Assembly (NCBI GenBank): GCA_023443765.1
Contig: JAEZTA010000043.1
Span: forward strand, 1-43,957
Source of the DNA: Bacteroidota bacterium
GTDB taxonomy: Bacteria; Bacteroidota; Bacteroidia; Bacteroidales; Rikenellaceae
Direction: 5' to 3'
DNA: 43,957 nt
The translations under genes were made by a program, and so were the position numbers. Within the stretch, counting starts at the first letter, position 1; each line of letters opens with the position of its first letter. Of this stretch, positions 7,426-16,138 are shown piece after piece. The notes under the pieces were generated by a model, which searched no databases, was not told the origin of the DNA, and was given only the letters and a program-made list of their open reading frames with translations.

Positions 7426-8532
7426 ATGTATAGTTACGACAACCGGGTGGTCATCACCCTCGATGCAGGCGGCACGAATCTCGTGTTCGGCGCCATGCAG
7501 GCCAACAAATTCATTGTGGAGCCGATCACCCTCCCGTCGCATGCCGAAGACCTCGACAAGTGTCTGGCGGCCATGGTCGAAGGGTTTCAGGCCGTCATCG
7601 ACCGCCTGCCCGAGAAACCCGTAGCCATCAGTTTCGCATTCCCCGGTCCGGCGGACTACCCCAACGGCATCATCGGCGGTTACCTGCCCAACTTCCCGTC
7701 GTTCCGCGAAGGCGTGGCGCTGGGTCCGTTCCTCGAAGCGAAATTCGGCATCCCGGTTTACATCAACAACGACGGCGACCTGTTCGCCTACGGCGAGGCG
7801 CTGGGAGGCGCACTGCCCCAGGTCAACGCCCGGCTCGAAGCGCTGGGAAGCCCCAAGAAATACAAAAACCTCGTGGGATACACCTTCGGAACCGGCTTCG
7901 GCGTGGGCCTGGTGATCGACAACCGCCTCAACCGCGGTGATAACTCGTGCGTCGAGACGTTCTGCCTGCGCCACAAGAAAATGCCCGACGTGATCGTCGA
8001 GGAGGGCGTGGCCGTGCGCGCCATCAAGCGCGTTTACGGCGAAGCGTCAGGCGACGTGAACCATACGTTCGAGCCGAAGGACATCTGCGACATTGCCGAC
8101 GGCAAGCGCCCGGGCGATGTCGAAGCGGCCAAAAAGGCTTTTGCCGAACTGGGCGAGATCGCCGGCGACGCCATGGCTACGGCCGTGACACTGGTCGACG
8201 GACTGATCATCATCGGCGGCGGCATCACGGCGGCCCGCAAGTGGATCATGCCCAGCCTGTTGAAAGAGCTGCGCAGCAAGATGCACACCATCGGCGGCGA
8301 GGAACTCAACCGCGTGCAGATGAAGGTCTACGACCTGGATGACGAAGCGGAATTCCGCGAATTCGCCAAGGGTTCGCAGCGCCCGCTGAAGGTCTACGGT
8401 ACGGACCGCTATGTGGCCTACGATCCGCAGAAGCGCATCGGCGTGACGATCTCAAAGCTCGGCGCGAGCCAGGCCATTTCGGTCGGCGCATACGCATTCG
8501 CCCTGAGCCAGCTGGACGCAGAAAACGCATAA
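7426..8532 (+). CDS. ROK-family sugar kinase
   Basis: 368 aa cytoplasmic ROK-fold kinase. The phosphate-1 motif LDAGGTNLVFGAM lies at residues 11-23, SFAFPGPADYPNG and NNDGDLFAYGEALGG (catalytic Asp region) follow, and GYTFGTGFGVGLVID is the phosphate-2 motif. The zinc-binding CxCGxxGC motif usual in bacterial ROK kinases is not present; the corresponding region reads NSCVETFCLRHKK. The next gene encodes mannose-6-phosphate isomerase, which suggests a mannose, fructose or glucose substrate, but specificity cannot be read from the sequence. It starts 30 nt after a terminator-like hairpin. Confidence 0.88.
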   Translation: MYSYDNRVVITLDAGGTNLVFGAMQANKFIVEPITLPSHAEDLDKCLAAMVEGFQAVIDRLPEKPVAISFAFPGPADYPNGIIGGYLPNFPSFREGVALGPFLEAKFGIPVYINNDGDLFAYGEALGGALPQVNARLEALGSPKKYKNLVGYTFGTGFGVGLVIDNRLNRGDNSCVETFCLRHKKMPDVIVEEGVAVRAIKRVYGEASGDVNHTFEPKDICDIADGKRPGDVEAAKKAFAELGEIAGDAMATAVTLVDGLIIIGGGITAARKWIMPSLLKELRSKMHTIGGEELNRVQMKVYDLDDEAEFREFAKGSQRPLKVYGTDRYVAYDPQKRIGVTISKLGASQAISVGAYAFALSQLDAENA

Positions 8533-8552
8533 AGGAAGCGCACAAGAAACAA

Positions 8553-8577
8553 AGTCTCCCTTTGCCAAAGGGAGATT
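8553..8577. repeat. Perfect hairpin resembling an interspersed palindromic repeat
   Basis: TCTCCCTTT (8555-8563) and AAAGGGAGA (8567-8575) form a 9-bp stem with a GCC loop just after the kinase stop codon. There is no T-run, so it is not a typical intrinsic terminator. The CTCCCTTTGCCAAAGGGAG core looks like REP-type interspersed repeats, which a genome-wide count would confirm or exclude. Confidence 0.5.
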
Positions 8578-8619
8578 CAGAGGGAATGTCAATATGGAAT
8601 CAGGCAGCCAAAAGGCGCC

Positions 8620-8695
8620 TTAACGCGAATTTGACGTATTCCATAAACGACAAACCCCTCGGATAACCAGAAACCATACGTCAAATTCGCGTTAA
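8620..8695. repeat. Perfect 20-bp inverted repeat flanking a 36-bp spacer, abutting manA
   Basis: The left arm TTAACGCGAATTTGACGTAT (8620-8639) is an exact reverse complement of the right arm (8676-8695). The 36-nt spacer (8640-8675) contains no full TAnnTTTG box in either orientation. The right arm ends 3 nt before the manA ATG at 8699. In RNA it would form a 20-bp hairpin right next to the start codon. In DNA it could be a small non-autonomous element, an invertible segment or a regulatory palindrome. No target-site duplication is evident. Confidence 0.9.
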
Positions 8696-8698
8696 ATT

Positions 8699-9664
8699 AT
8701 GTACAAGTTTCAACCTATCTTAAAATCCCTGATCTGGGGTGGCGAGAAGATCGCCCCTTACAAGGGAATCACCACCGACCAGCGCAACATCGGCGAGAGT
8801 TGGGAGCTTTCCGGCGTAAAGGACAACGAATCCGTCGTCGCCGAAGGCCCCGAAACCGGAACGACGCTCCCGGGACTGATCGCCCGCCACGGCGCGGCGC
8901 TGCTCGGTAAAGCCAACCACGAACGTTTCGGCGAGGAGTTCCCGCTGCTGATCAAATTCATCGACGCACAGCAGGACCTCTCGATCCAGGTGCACCCCAA
9001 CGATGACCTGGCGTGGGAACGCCACAAATCGAAGGGTAAGACTGAAATGTGGTACGTCGTGGCAGCCGACAAGGACGCGCACCTGCGTTCGGGATTCGCG
9101 AAGCAGGTAACTCCGGCCCAGTACGAGGCCAGTGTGGCCGACAACACGATCACCGACATCCTGGCCGAGTATAAGATTCATCCGGGCGACGTTTTCTTCC
9201 TGCCCGCAGGCCGCGTGCACTCGATCGGCGCCGGTTCATTCATCGCCGAGATTCAGCAGACTTCGAACATCACCTACCGCATCTACGACTTCAACCGCCG
9301 CGATGCCAACGGTAACACCCGCGAACTGCACACCGAGCAGGCGAAGGGCGCCATCGACTACACCGTGCTGCCCGACTACCGGACGCATTATACCCCGGCG
9401 CAGGACACCCGAGTGGAACTCGTCTCGTGCCCCTATTTCACCACGTCGCTCTACGACCTGACCCGTCCCGAGACGCTCGACCTCGCAACGCTCGACTCGT
9501 TCGTCGTGGCAATCTGCATCGAGGGATGCGGAACGCTCACCGACGACAGCGGCGCAACGGTGACAGTACACCAGGGCGAAACAGTCCTGATCCCGGCCTC
9601 GGCCCGGTCGCTCGTGTTCGCGCCCGAAGGCAGCATGAAAGTGCTGACAAGCTGGATCGGCTGA
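8699..9664 (+). CDS. manA: Mannose-6-phosphate isomerase, type I
   Basis: 321 aa cupin-fold zinc enzyme interconverting mannose 6-phosphate and fructose 6-phosphate. Visible are the N-terminal LKSLIWGGEKI and GESWELSG segments, the metal-binding IQVHPND (residues about 97-103), GKTEMWYV supplying the Glu ligand, and the His-containing FLPAGRVHSIGAG. The conserved active-site segment YRIYDFNRRDANGNTRELH follows. The length matches short bacterial class I enzymes. It sits 166 nt after the ROK kinase and directly behind a 20-bp inverted repeat. A strong bidirectional terminator follows. Confidence 0.95.
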   Translation: MYKFQPILKSLIWGGEKIAPYKGITTDQRNIGESWELSGVKDNESVVAEGPETGTTLPGLIARHGAALLGKANHERFGEEFPLLIKFIDAQQDLSIQVHPNDDLAWERHKSKGKTEMWYVVAADKDAHLRSGFAKQVTPAQYEASVADNTITDILAEYKIHPGDVFFLPAGRVHSIGAGSFIAEIQQTSNITYRIYDFNRRDANGNTRELHTEQAKGAIDYTVLPDYRTHYTPAQDTRVELVSCPYFTTSLYDLTRPETLDLATLDSFVVAICIEGCGTLTDDSGATVTVHQGETVLIPASARSLVFAPEGSMKVLTSWIG

Positions 9665-9684
9665 TCGGCCCATCTGTCTCAATA

Positions 9685-9722
9685 AAAAAACTCCGGACTG
9701 CGATCGCAGTCCGGAGTTTTTT
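9685..9722. terminator. Bidirectional terminator between manA and the PUL
   Basis: A perfect palindrome 38 nt long, centred on CGATCG at 9701-9706, with six A residues on the left and six T residues on the right. The GC-rich core is CTCCGGACTGCGATCGCAG plus its complement. It serves manA on the plus strand and the leftward lipoprotein operon on the minus strand. Confidence 0.95.
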
Positions 9723-9740
9723 CGTCGTGGCAGGCCGGAA

Positions 9741-11990
9741 TTACTCCGCCTTGAACCACGCCTTCGTATCGTAGGTCGCTCCTGCACCCGTCGTCACGAC
9801 CGAAGTGTCGACCGGGAAATACCCCTTCGCCACATTCATCGACGAGAACGGTACCTGCAGCCCCTCGCCCATCTGGTTGTTCGCGGGCGCATAGCTGCCG
9901 GTATGCTTTGCAGACCAGAAATTCGCATCGGTAACTGGTGTCGTATAGAGGTAATTGTACGTCACCTCCGCCTTGTCTGCTGTAAAACCGTTCGTGTCAT
10001 ACACTCCCGTCAGATAGCTCTTCGCGGTAACACTGGTATAATACCCGACGTTTTTAGTCACGATCAGCCCGGCGAGAATATAAGCCCGAATCATAATATT
10101 CGGCTGATAAATATTGTAGAACGTATTGTTTGTCACCTCGACCTGAAGCTGGGTCGTCTGGAATGCCTGCGCCTTGTCTCCGCAGTTGATCAGATAGTTC
10201 TGCAAAGGTGCGTCGGCATAGAATACGTTGTTATTCAGACGAATCAACTGCTGTGTATGCGCATCCTTCGCCTTCGTCGAGTAGAATGGCTTATTGGCGA
10301 CAGTCATCTTCACAATCGAATTTCCAAAATACACTTTCTTGAAATTCTGAGTACTGTGTGAATCGTAAACCACATTGTAAGCAGCATCCACAGTGCAATC
10401 TTCGACATACAGCATAGGATCGTACGTAGCGTTGGTCGTCGTAAAGAGGTTATAATTACCCAAGGCCGCAATATGCAGGTTCTTGAAAGCCGCATTGTAC
10501 TTACAACGCAGTTCCGGTCCAGAAATCGTCGCCTGCGCACGTTCAGGATAACGGCCGATCAATACGATGTCGCCCATATTGATGGCCGCACCCTCAATTG
10601 TAAATGACAGATCTGTGGCATCGGAGTTATCAACAAAAATCAACCCTCCGTTCGTAATGATCGCATTTGTCAACTCCGATGGTTTGAGCAGTTGCGCATC
10701 GGGATAGGCCGTCTTGTTGATCGTCAGGCCGCCCAGCGTGATGCTTGCGCCGTCGAGATAATCCTGGTAATAGTCCGTCTCGGTGGAAACCGGGGGCGCA
10801 GCCGTCGTATTCTCCACGCTCTGCACCTCGCTCGTCAGGTCACCTGCGTAGGCAACCACGTAGATCGTGTAGGCCGTATTCGCCTCTAAGTTTTCGACCG
10901 TCACGCTCGTCCCCACACCGGCCGTACCGTCGGCAAGGACCTTCGCGGCATCGGGAGCCGCCTCCGTCGATTTCTGGCAAATGTATTTCCAGCCGTCGGC
11001 ATTGGCCGAAGGCGCGATGTCGAAGGTCAGCGCCGACTGCGTAGGCTCAACCGTCAAGGAGTTGGTCACCGCAACCGTCGGGGCTACGGGAGCCGTTCCG
11101 CTGCTCTCGACCTGAATCTTGGCGACCGTCGAAAGTCCGTTGGCCGCAAATGCCTCGATGGCTACGTCTTTCGACGTGTCGGCCGTGGCGCGGGTCACAC
11201 CGGTGGGCGCGGTTACGACCAGTTCGGCTTTTCCGTCGACAGCATCGGTAAGGCGCGCCGTCCAGCCCTCGGGAGCCGACAGTTTCACCTGTTCGACGCC
11301 CTTGAGTTCCACCACGAAACGTTTCGTAGCTCCGGCGTCGAAGACCTGCACTCCCTCGGTCGGCGTGACGATCCGGCAGAAGAAATCGCTCAGGATCGGG
11401 ATACGCAGTTCCGTACCGTCGAGCAGTTTGACGTAGAATTCGTCGCCATCGACCTTCACCGTGTCGAAGAACTTGTCGGTCACCGTACCCGAACCGATCG
11501 CCTCGACGGGCTTTTTATTGGTGTCGAGCACGTTTTCGAAGGTCTTACCGCCGTCGTAGCTCACCTGCCAGTAACCGGTCGACTCGTCGATGCGGAACTG
11601 GGGCGTCACTCCGTCCCCGGCCACGGCCTTGACGCCGAGCGAGGTAAAGGTAGCGCCGTTGTCGGTCGACACCTGCCACTCGCCCTTGTCGTTGATCGAG
11701 ATGATCGGGATCACGGCTTCGGCCTCGCTGCCCTGCACCAGTTCGATGGTCTCGCCGTTGGTCAGCGTAATGGTATACTTGCCGCCGGAGGTCTCGACCT
11801 TGGAGATCGTGGCTCCTCCGTAGAGTTTCTGCAACGCCTCGATGTTGTTGTTAAGCGCGTCGACCTGCGTTTCCAACGCCTGCACGCGGCTCTTCAGGTC
11901 GTCGATCGCATCCCACAGGTCGTCGTTGTTGTCGCACGACTGGAAAACCGCAGCCACCGCGACGAAGAACAGGATCAGATACTTTTTCAT
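9741..11990 (-). CDS. Surface lipoprotein: coiled-coil stalk, DUF4988-type modules, FN3-like domain, beta-helix
   Basis: 749 aa. Signal peptide with lipobox ending at Cys19 (AVFQSC) followed by DNNDDL, an acidic surface-export signal. Residues about 23-58 form a coiled coil (LKSRVQALETQVDALNNNIE). Two repeats of the type GEWQVSTDNGATF and GYWQVSYDGGKTFENV match the DUF4988 / 'PL29 lyase N-terminal' module. An FN3-like domain (near 300-395) precedes a C-terminal right-handed beta-helix of about 350 residues. It is the last gene of the leftward operon, 18 nt after the PL29-like gene. The beta-helix coding segment (about 9900-10700) is clearly more AT-rich than the N-terminal part. It could be a lyase or a glycan-binding protein; no catalytic residues were assigned. 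Confidence 0.75.
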   Translation of the reverse strand: MKKYLILFFVAVAAVFQSCDNNDDLWDAIDDLKSRVQALETQVDALNNNIEALQKLYGGATISKVETSGGKYTITLTNGETIELVQGSEAEAVIPIISINDKGEWQVSTDNGATFTSLGVKAVAGDGVTPQFRIDESTGYWQVSYDGGKTFENVLDTNKKPVEAIGSGTVTDKFFDTVKVDGDEFYVKLLDGTELRIPILSDFFCRIVTPTEGVQVFDAGATKRFVVELKGVEQVKLSAPEGWTARLTDAVDGKAELVVTAPTGVTRATADTSKDVAIEAFAANGLSTVAKIQVESSGTAPVAPTVAVTNSLTVEPTQSALTFDIAPSANADGWKYICQKSTEAAPDAAKVLADGTAGVGTSVTVENLEANTAYTIYVVAYAGDLTSEVQSVENTTAAPPVSTETDYYQDYLDGASITLGGLTINKTAYPDAQLLKPSELTNAIITNGGLIFVDNSDATDLSFTIEGAAINMGDIVLIGRYPERAQATISGPELRCKYNAAFKNLHIAALGNYNLFTTTNATYDPMLYVEDCTVDAAYNVVYDSHSTQNFKKVYFGNSIVKMTVANKPFYSTKAKDAHTQQLIRLNNNVFYADAPLQNYLINCGDKAQAFQTTQLQVEVTNNTFYNIYQPNIMIRAYILAGLIVTKNVGYYTSVTAKSYLTGVYDTNGFTADKAEVTYNYLYTTPVTDANFWSAKHTGSYAPANNQMGEGLQVPFSSMNVAKGYFPVDTSVVTTGAGATYDTKAWFKAE

Positions 11991-12008
11991 AATATGATTG
12001 GTTTTTAT

Positions 12009-14585
12009 TTATTTCAATGAATTGAGCCATGCGGGAACATATCCCAGCCGTTCGCGCAGCTGCGCTTCGTACAAAGACAGCGGTTCGACAGCCGTGCCGT
12101 TGCTTTCGAGGTATTTCACCTGCTCAACGCTCTGGTCGAAGTCGACCGAAGCCCCGTGGAAACCGACGATGATCGGCGGCATGGTCTTCCACCACTTGTC
12201 CGAGGAGAGCCACCACTTGAACGGCGAGGCCCCGAAATCGTGCGCCACGCGCGTGGCGTTCAGGTTCCAGATCGTCAGGTCGCCCAGGTGATTGGGCACG
12301 TTGGTCTCATCGCCGCCGAAACGCCATTGCACGAAGCCGCCCGTACAGCGGTCGACGAGCGTGGCGCGCGGTTGCTTGGAGTGCGACTCGAAGAAGGCGT
12401 CGTCGCCCCACGTGTTATTCCACAGCACAGCCCCCAGCGAGGTGTTCGACACGCCCGAAGCATGGTACTGCCCGGCATTTTCGAAATAGCCCGTACTGGT
12501 ATAGGGAGGCGATACGGCCTGTCCGCGGCTGTGGTCCCAGACCTTGCCGATAAAGATGCGCGAGGACGACTGCGAGCGGACGCCCGAATGGCCGCGGTTG
12601 CCGCTGATCTCGATGTCATAAGCCGAGCAGTTGGCGCTCGACACGATCGAGAGGGCCTCGCTGACGCCCTTGAAATCGACGCGGCGGATCCACGAATTGG
12701 CCAGCCGCATCATGTTGAGCGGTTTGTAAGCCCCGTCGTCCTGCCACGAAGCGTGATGGCCGAAATTCTCCTTCGAGCGGCCCTCGAAGGTCACATCCTC
12801 GACACCGACATTCTCGTAATGCGGGAATTTGCGAATTTTCCAACCCCATTTGGCCTCCACGGCGTGCATGATCGGCTCGGCGAAAATCAGGCGGTTGCCG
12901 CTCACGGATGCCACCTGGTGGTAATCCTCGACCGTAATGGTCAATATGTCGGTCATGTTACCCTCGACCCGGTGCGGAGCCAACTCCTGGGCCACCAGCA
13001 TCGGATCGTTATTCGAAAGCGAGAGGCACACCCAGTCGCCGGACGAAATACCGACCGTCGAGGCCACCTCTACCGAGAAAGCACCGCGCGCGGCATCGCC
13101 CGTCACGGTCGTGAGGTCCGAAAGCCCCGAATTGTGCTTGATGTTGATCATCACGGGCGACGACCACATGTTCTGCGGATTGGCCGGGAGATTCGGCGTA
13201 TCCATCACCAGCGTCGTCTTGCCGCGGCCCGCGCCCTTGAGCACGAAGTTTCCGCCGCGGATAAAAATCTCCTCGCTGACGTTGTTGCCCTTCGAATCCT
13301 TCTCCGACTGGTTCACAGCCGAAGCGTCGTAGCTGTTATCATCGTCGTTGTGGAGGATGAAACGCCCCTCGGGAAAGTAGATCACCGCCCGGGCGTTGGC
13401 GTTGGCCAGGTTGGCCCCCGCATCGCTCTGGCCGGAGAGTTTCAGCTCCTTGAGCAGTTTCACGAACGCTTCGCGCGAGGATTTCACCCCCGTGGGATCG
13501 GCGCCGTAGTCGACGACGTTGTAAATCTTATAGCCCAGTCCCCAGGCATCGGCCGGAGCCTCTTCGCCGTGTTTGTAACCGGCATACGAATAATCCAACA
13601 GGACGTTATCCGCAGTTCCGGCCTTAAAATCCCGCCACGCCTTGCAGGCGGCGGCATCCATCTGCTCGTTGAGCAGCGTCACTTTCAGCGTGACGAGTTT
13701 CCGGTATTTCTTGTCCGAATAGACCGTCACCGCGATCGTCGCCTCCTGCGAAGCGGCGTTGAACGTCGCAGGGGCCGTGACAGTCAGCGTCGTTTCGCCG
13801 AGCACAGCCGACCAGCCCGTCGGGGCGGCGATCACCGCTTCGGCAACGCCGGTCTGCACCACCTCGAACGCCCGGGTCTCCCCGAGGAAAAACTTCTCGT
13901 TGTCGGAAGCCGTCACCATCAAAGAAAATTCGTCGAGAACGGGAAGCGTGAGTTTATCGCCGCCAAGCAGTTCGACGGAGAGCAGGCCGGTCTTCGCATC
14001 GTACGACACCGACTTGAAGGCCGAGCTGTAACTGATGACGACCTTGTCGCCCACGGCGTTGACCGGCTTGTCGTTCTGCAAAAGCAGCGTATAGGTCACT
14101 CCGCCGTCGAGGCTCACGAGCCACTCCCCGTCGGCCGAGATTTTCAGCATCGGGGTAATCCCTTCGGCGCCGGGCTGGTGCTCGCCGCCGGCGACGGGCC
14201 ATGCCGAAACATATTCGCCGTTGACCTCCAGTCGTTTGGGATTCGCACCGCCTTCGAGGCTCACCGTCCAGTAGCCCTCGGCATCAATGCCCATAACCGG
14301 AACCAGCGCTTCGATCTTGTCGCCGAGCACAACGGGCAGTTTGGTCCCGTCGCTCAGTTCGATCTCGTAGCCTTTGGCGTTGGACCTGACCCCGACGATG
14401 ATCGTCGATTCGTCCATCAGGCGATGGAGCACCTCGATGCCGGTATTCACGCTGCCGATCTTCGATTCCAGCGCAGCCACCCGGTCGCGCAGGTTTTCGA
14501 TCTCGTCGCGGATACCGTCGGTATTTTCACACGATTGCAGTACGAAGGCCGAAGCCGCTGCAATCCACAGAAACAATTTGTTCAT
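12009..14585 (-). CDS. PL29-like polysaccharide lyase lipoprotein
   Basis: 858 aa. The lipobox ends at Cys19 (FVLQSC) followed by ENTD. A coiled coil (IENLRDRVAALESKIGSVN) and two DUF4988-type modules (GYWTVSLEGGA, GEWLVSLDGGVTY) lead to a large right-handed beta-helix. That helix starts with the pectate-lyase-3 signature IYNVVDYGADPTGVKSSREA and VIYFPEGRFIL and runs to about residue 800. The architecture matches PL29 chondroitin/hyaluronan lyases of gut Bacteroides. Neighbouring PL8, GH88 and sulfatase genes support a glycosaminoglycan substrate. It lies 14 nt after the sulfatase gene. Lyase activity is inferred from family and context; I did not assign catalytic residues. Confidence 0.78.
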   Translation of the reverse strand: MNKLFLWIAAASAFVLQSCENTDGIRDEIENLRDRVAALESKIGSVNTGIEVLHRLMDESTIIVGVRSNAKGYEIELSDGTKLPVVLGDKIEALVPVMGIDAEGYWTVSLEGGANPKRLEVNGEYVSAWPVAGGEHQPGAEGITPMLKISADGEWLVSLDGGVTYTLLLQNDKPVNAVGDKVVISYSSAFKSVSYDAKTGLLSVELLGGDKLTLPVLDEFSLMVTASDNEKFFLGETRAFEVVQTGVAEAVIAAPTGWSAVLGETTLTVTAPATFNAASQEATIAVTVYSDKKYRKLVTLKVTLLNEQMDAAACKAWRDFKAGTADNVLLDYSYAGYKHGEEAPADAWGLGYKIYNVVDYGADPTGVKSSREAFVKLLKELKLSGQSDAGANLANANARAVIYFPEGRFILHNDDDNSYDASAVNQSEKDSKGNNVSEEIFIRGGNFVLKGAGRGKTTLVMDTPNLPANPQNMWSSPVMINIKHNSGLSDLTTVTGDAARGAFSVEVASTVGISSGDWVCLSLSNNDPMLVAQELAPHRVEGNMTDILTITVEDYHQVASVSGNRLIFAEPIMHAVEAKWGWKIRKFPHYENVGVEDVTFEGRSKENFGHHASWQDDGAYKPLNMMRLANSWIRRVDFKGVSEALSIVSSANCSAYDIEISGNRGHSGVRSQSSSRIFIGKVWDHSRGQAVSPPYTSTGYFENAGQYHASGVSNTSLGAVLWNNTWGDDAFFESHSKQPRATLVDRCTGGFVQWRFGGDETNVPNHLGDLTIWNLNATRVAHDFGASPFKWWLSSDKWWKTMPPIIVGFHGASVDFDQSVEQVKYLESNGTAVEPLSLYEAQLRERLGYVPAWLNSLK

Positions 14586-14598
14586 ATCCGATAATTAA

Positions 14599-16137
14599 TT
14601 AGTTACTCTTGTCATAGGGAACCACGTCGGCAAGTACACGTTCGCGGAACCACACGTCGTCGTTGTCGCGCAGCAGCACGGCCAGTTCGCGGCACAGCGC
14701 AGCGAACAACTCGGGATTCTCCTCCGGCGAAAGGTTGTGCAGCTGGTAAGGATCAGCCGCATCGTCGAACATCAGCACCCGTTCGAGTTTCCCGTCGCGG
14801 GCGATGCGCAGTTCCATCGTATGGGTCGCGGTCTTCACGCCGCGCGCCTGGGCGAAGAAGCCGCGAACCAGTCCGTCGGCATCGCGCTCGCCGTCGAGGT
14901 TGCGCATGTAGAGCGCAGCACGCGGACGCTCGGGCTGCACGGCGTCCTGCCGCAGCAGGGCCGAGTAGTCGCGCCCCTCGACGCTCGCGGGAATCTGCTC
15001 CCCGAGGCCCGCCAGTCCCAGCAGCGTCGGCATGATGTCGGGCGTCGACAACAGCATGTCGTCCACGCGGTGCGGAACCCGCCCGGGATAACGTACCAGG
15101 AAGGGGATGTTCAGCGACTCGCGCCAGATCGAATTCTTGGGATCGGCAGTCGAATGGCTGGTCATCGTCTCTCCGTGGTCCGAGGCGAAGACGACGATCG
15201 TGTTTTTCGTAAGCCCCGCCTTGTCGAGCGCTTCGAGCAGGCGCCCGAACTCGCGGTCGATGCCGCTCACATTGGCGAAATAGTAACGCGCGGCGGCGGC
15301 CTTGTCCATCGTCGTATCGGCATTGTCGCGCACGAGCAGTTCGGTCAGCGACTTATCCTTGTAGAGCGCATACCCTTCCAGGTCGCAGTCGTCGGTCGAG
15401 GCGTAGGGCGAATGGGGCGGGTTCATGCCGATCATCATCAGGAACGGCTTTTTCGGGTCGCGCACGCCGCCCTTGTTCCCGATATAGTCGATGGCTTTCG
15501 ACACCTCGTGCCGGGGCGACCACTCGTCTATATCGTGGCGGTTGCCTGCGGTGTCCCAGTAGTGGGGATGCTTGTGCACGTCGTACGTGCCGTAGGAGTA
15601 CCAGTAGTTGAACCCGTGGCGGCGTTCGGGCGGGGTGTAGGCATCCCACTCGGGTACATCGTCGCTAACGTAGGTTCCCGGACGCTGGGGGTTGTTCTTC
15701 GTCGGGAAATCGGCGTGCAGTTTACCGATATAGGCGCAGTCGTAGCCCGCGGCCGCGAAAACGTCGCCGATACACTCGGCATCCTCGCGCAGCGAACTCT
15801 CGGGCCGCTCCGACATGCAGTTCAGCACCACGCCGCTCCGCTCGGGATACATGCCCGTCAGCAACATGCCCCGGTGGGGGCTGCTCACGGGGAAGTTGCT
15901 CACCGCCTCGGTCAGCACGGTGGCTTCACGGGCAAAACGGTCGAGGTTGGGCGTCACGACAGGGTCGCCCTTCCAGCCCACCTGCGAGGCGAACTCCGGA
16001 TCGCTCCAGAAGCCCAGCGAGGAGTTGCGGTACTGGTCGGGGAAGACATAGATCACGTTGGGGCGCTCAACCGCTGACTGCCCGCAGGCCGTCAGGGCGA
16101 GGCCCGCAAACGGCATAACAGTTTTTACTTTCAACAT
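14599..16137 (-). CDS. S1-family sulfatase lipoprotein, Ser-type
   Basis: 512 aa from the ATG at 16137, chosen because it gives a compact lipoprotein signal ending LALTAC (Cys18) and starts 1 nt after the PL8 stop. A longer start at 16152 would overlap PL8. The alkaline-phosphatase-like fold begins with RPNVIYVFPDQ (metal-binding Asp). The formylglycine motif is SSPHRG, so the nucleophile precursor is Ser85 (S-x-P-x-R) and maturation needs an anaerobic radical-SAM enzyme. FASDHGE provides further metal ligands. In this operon it should remove sulfate from lyase-released glycosaminoglycan oligosaccharides. Positional specificity (2-O, 4-O or 6-O) cannot be told by eye. Confidence 0.92.
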   Translation of the reverse strand: MLKVKTVMPFAGLALTACGQSAVERPNVIYVFPDQYRNSSLGFWSDPEFASQVGWKGDPVVTPNLDRFAREATVLTEAVSNFPVSSPHRGMLLTGMYPERSGVVLNCMSERPESSLREDAECIGDVFAAAGYDCAYIGKLHADFPTKNNPQRPGTYVSDDVPEWDAYTPPERRHGFNYWYSYGTYDVHKHPHYWDTAGNRHDIDEWSPRHEVSKAIDYIGNKGGVRDPKKPFLMMIGMNPPHSPYASTDDCDLEGYALYKDKSLTELLVRDNADTTMDKAAAARYYFANVSGIDREFGRLLEALDKAGLTKNTIVVFASDHGETMTSHSTADPKNSIWRESLNIPFLVRYPGRVPHRVDDMLLSTPDIMPTLLGLAGLGEQIPASVEGRDYSALLRQDAVQPERPRAALYMRNLDGERDADGLVRGFFAQARGVKTATHTMELRIARDGKLERVLMFDDAADPYQLHNLSPEENPELFAALCRELAVLLRDNDDVWFRERVLADVVPYDKSN

Positions 16138-16138
16138 T

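Noticed and set aside
8620..8695. Invertible promoter (inverton) as the firm explanation of the inverted repeat
   Set aside because: The 36-bp spacer has no TAnnTTTG box in either orientation and is shorter than known Bacteroides invertible promoters; kept only as one of several possibilities.
12156..14594. 812-codon rightward open frame opposite the PL29-like gene
   Set aside because: Antisense shadow in high-GC DNA. The opposite strand encodes a lipoprotein with a signal peptide and recognisable domains; the rightward frame has no family resemblance and low-complexity Arg/His-rich content.
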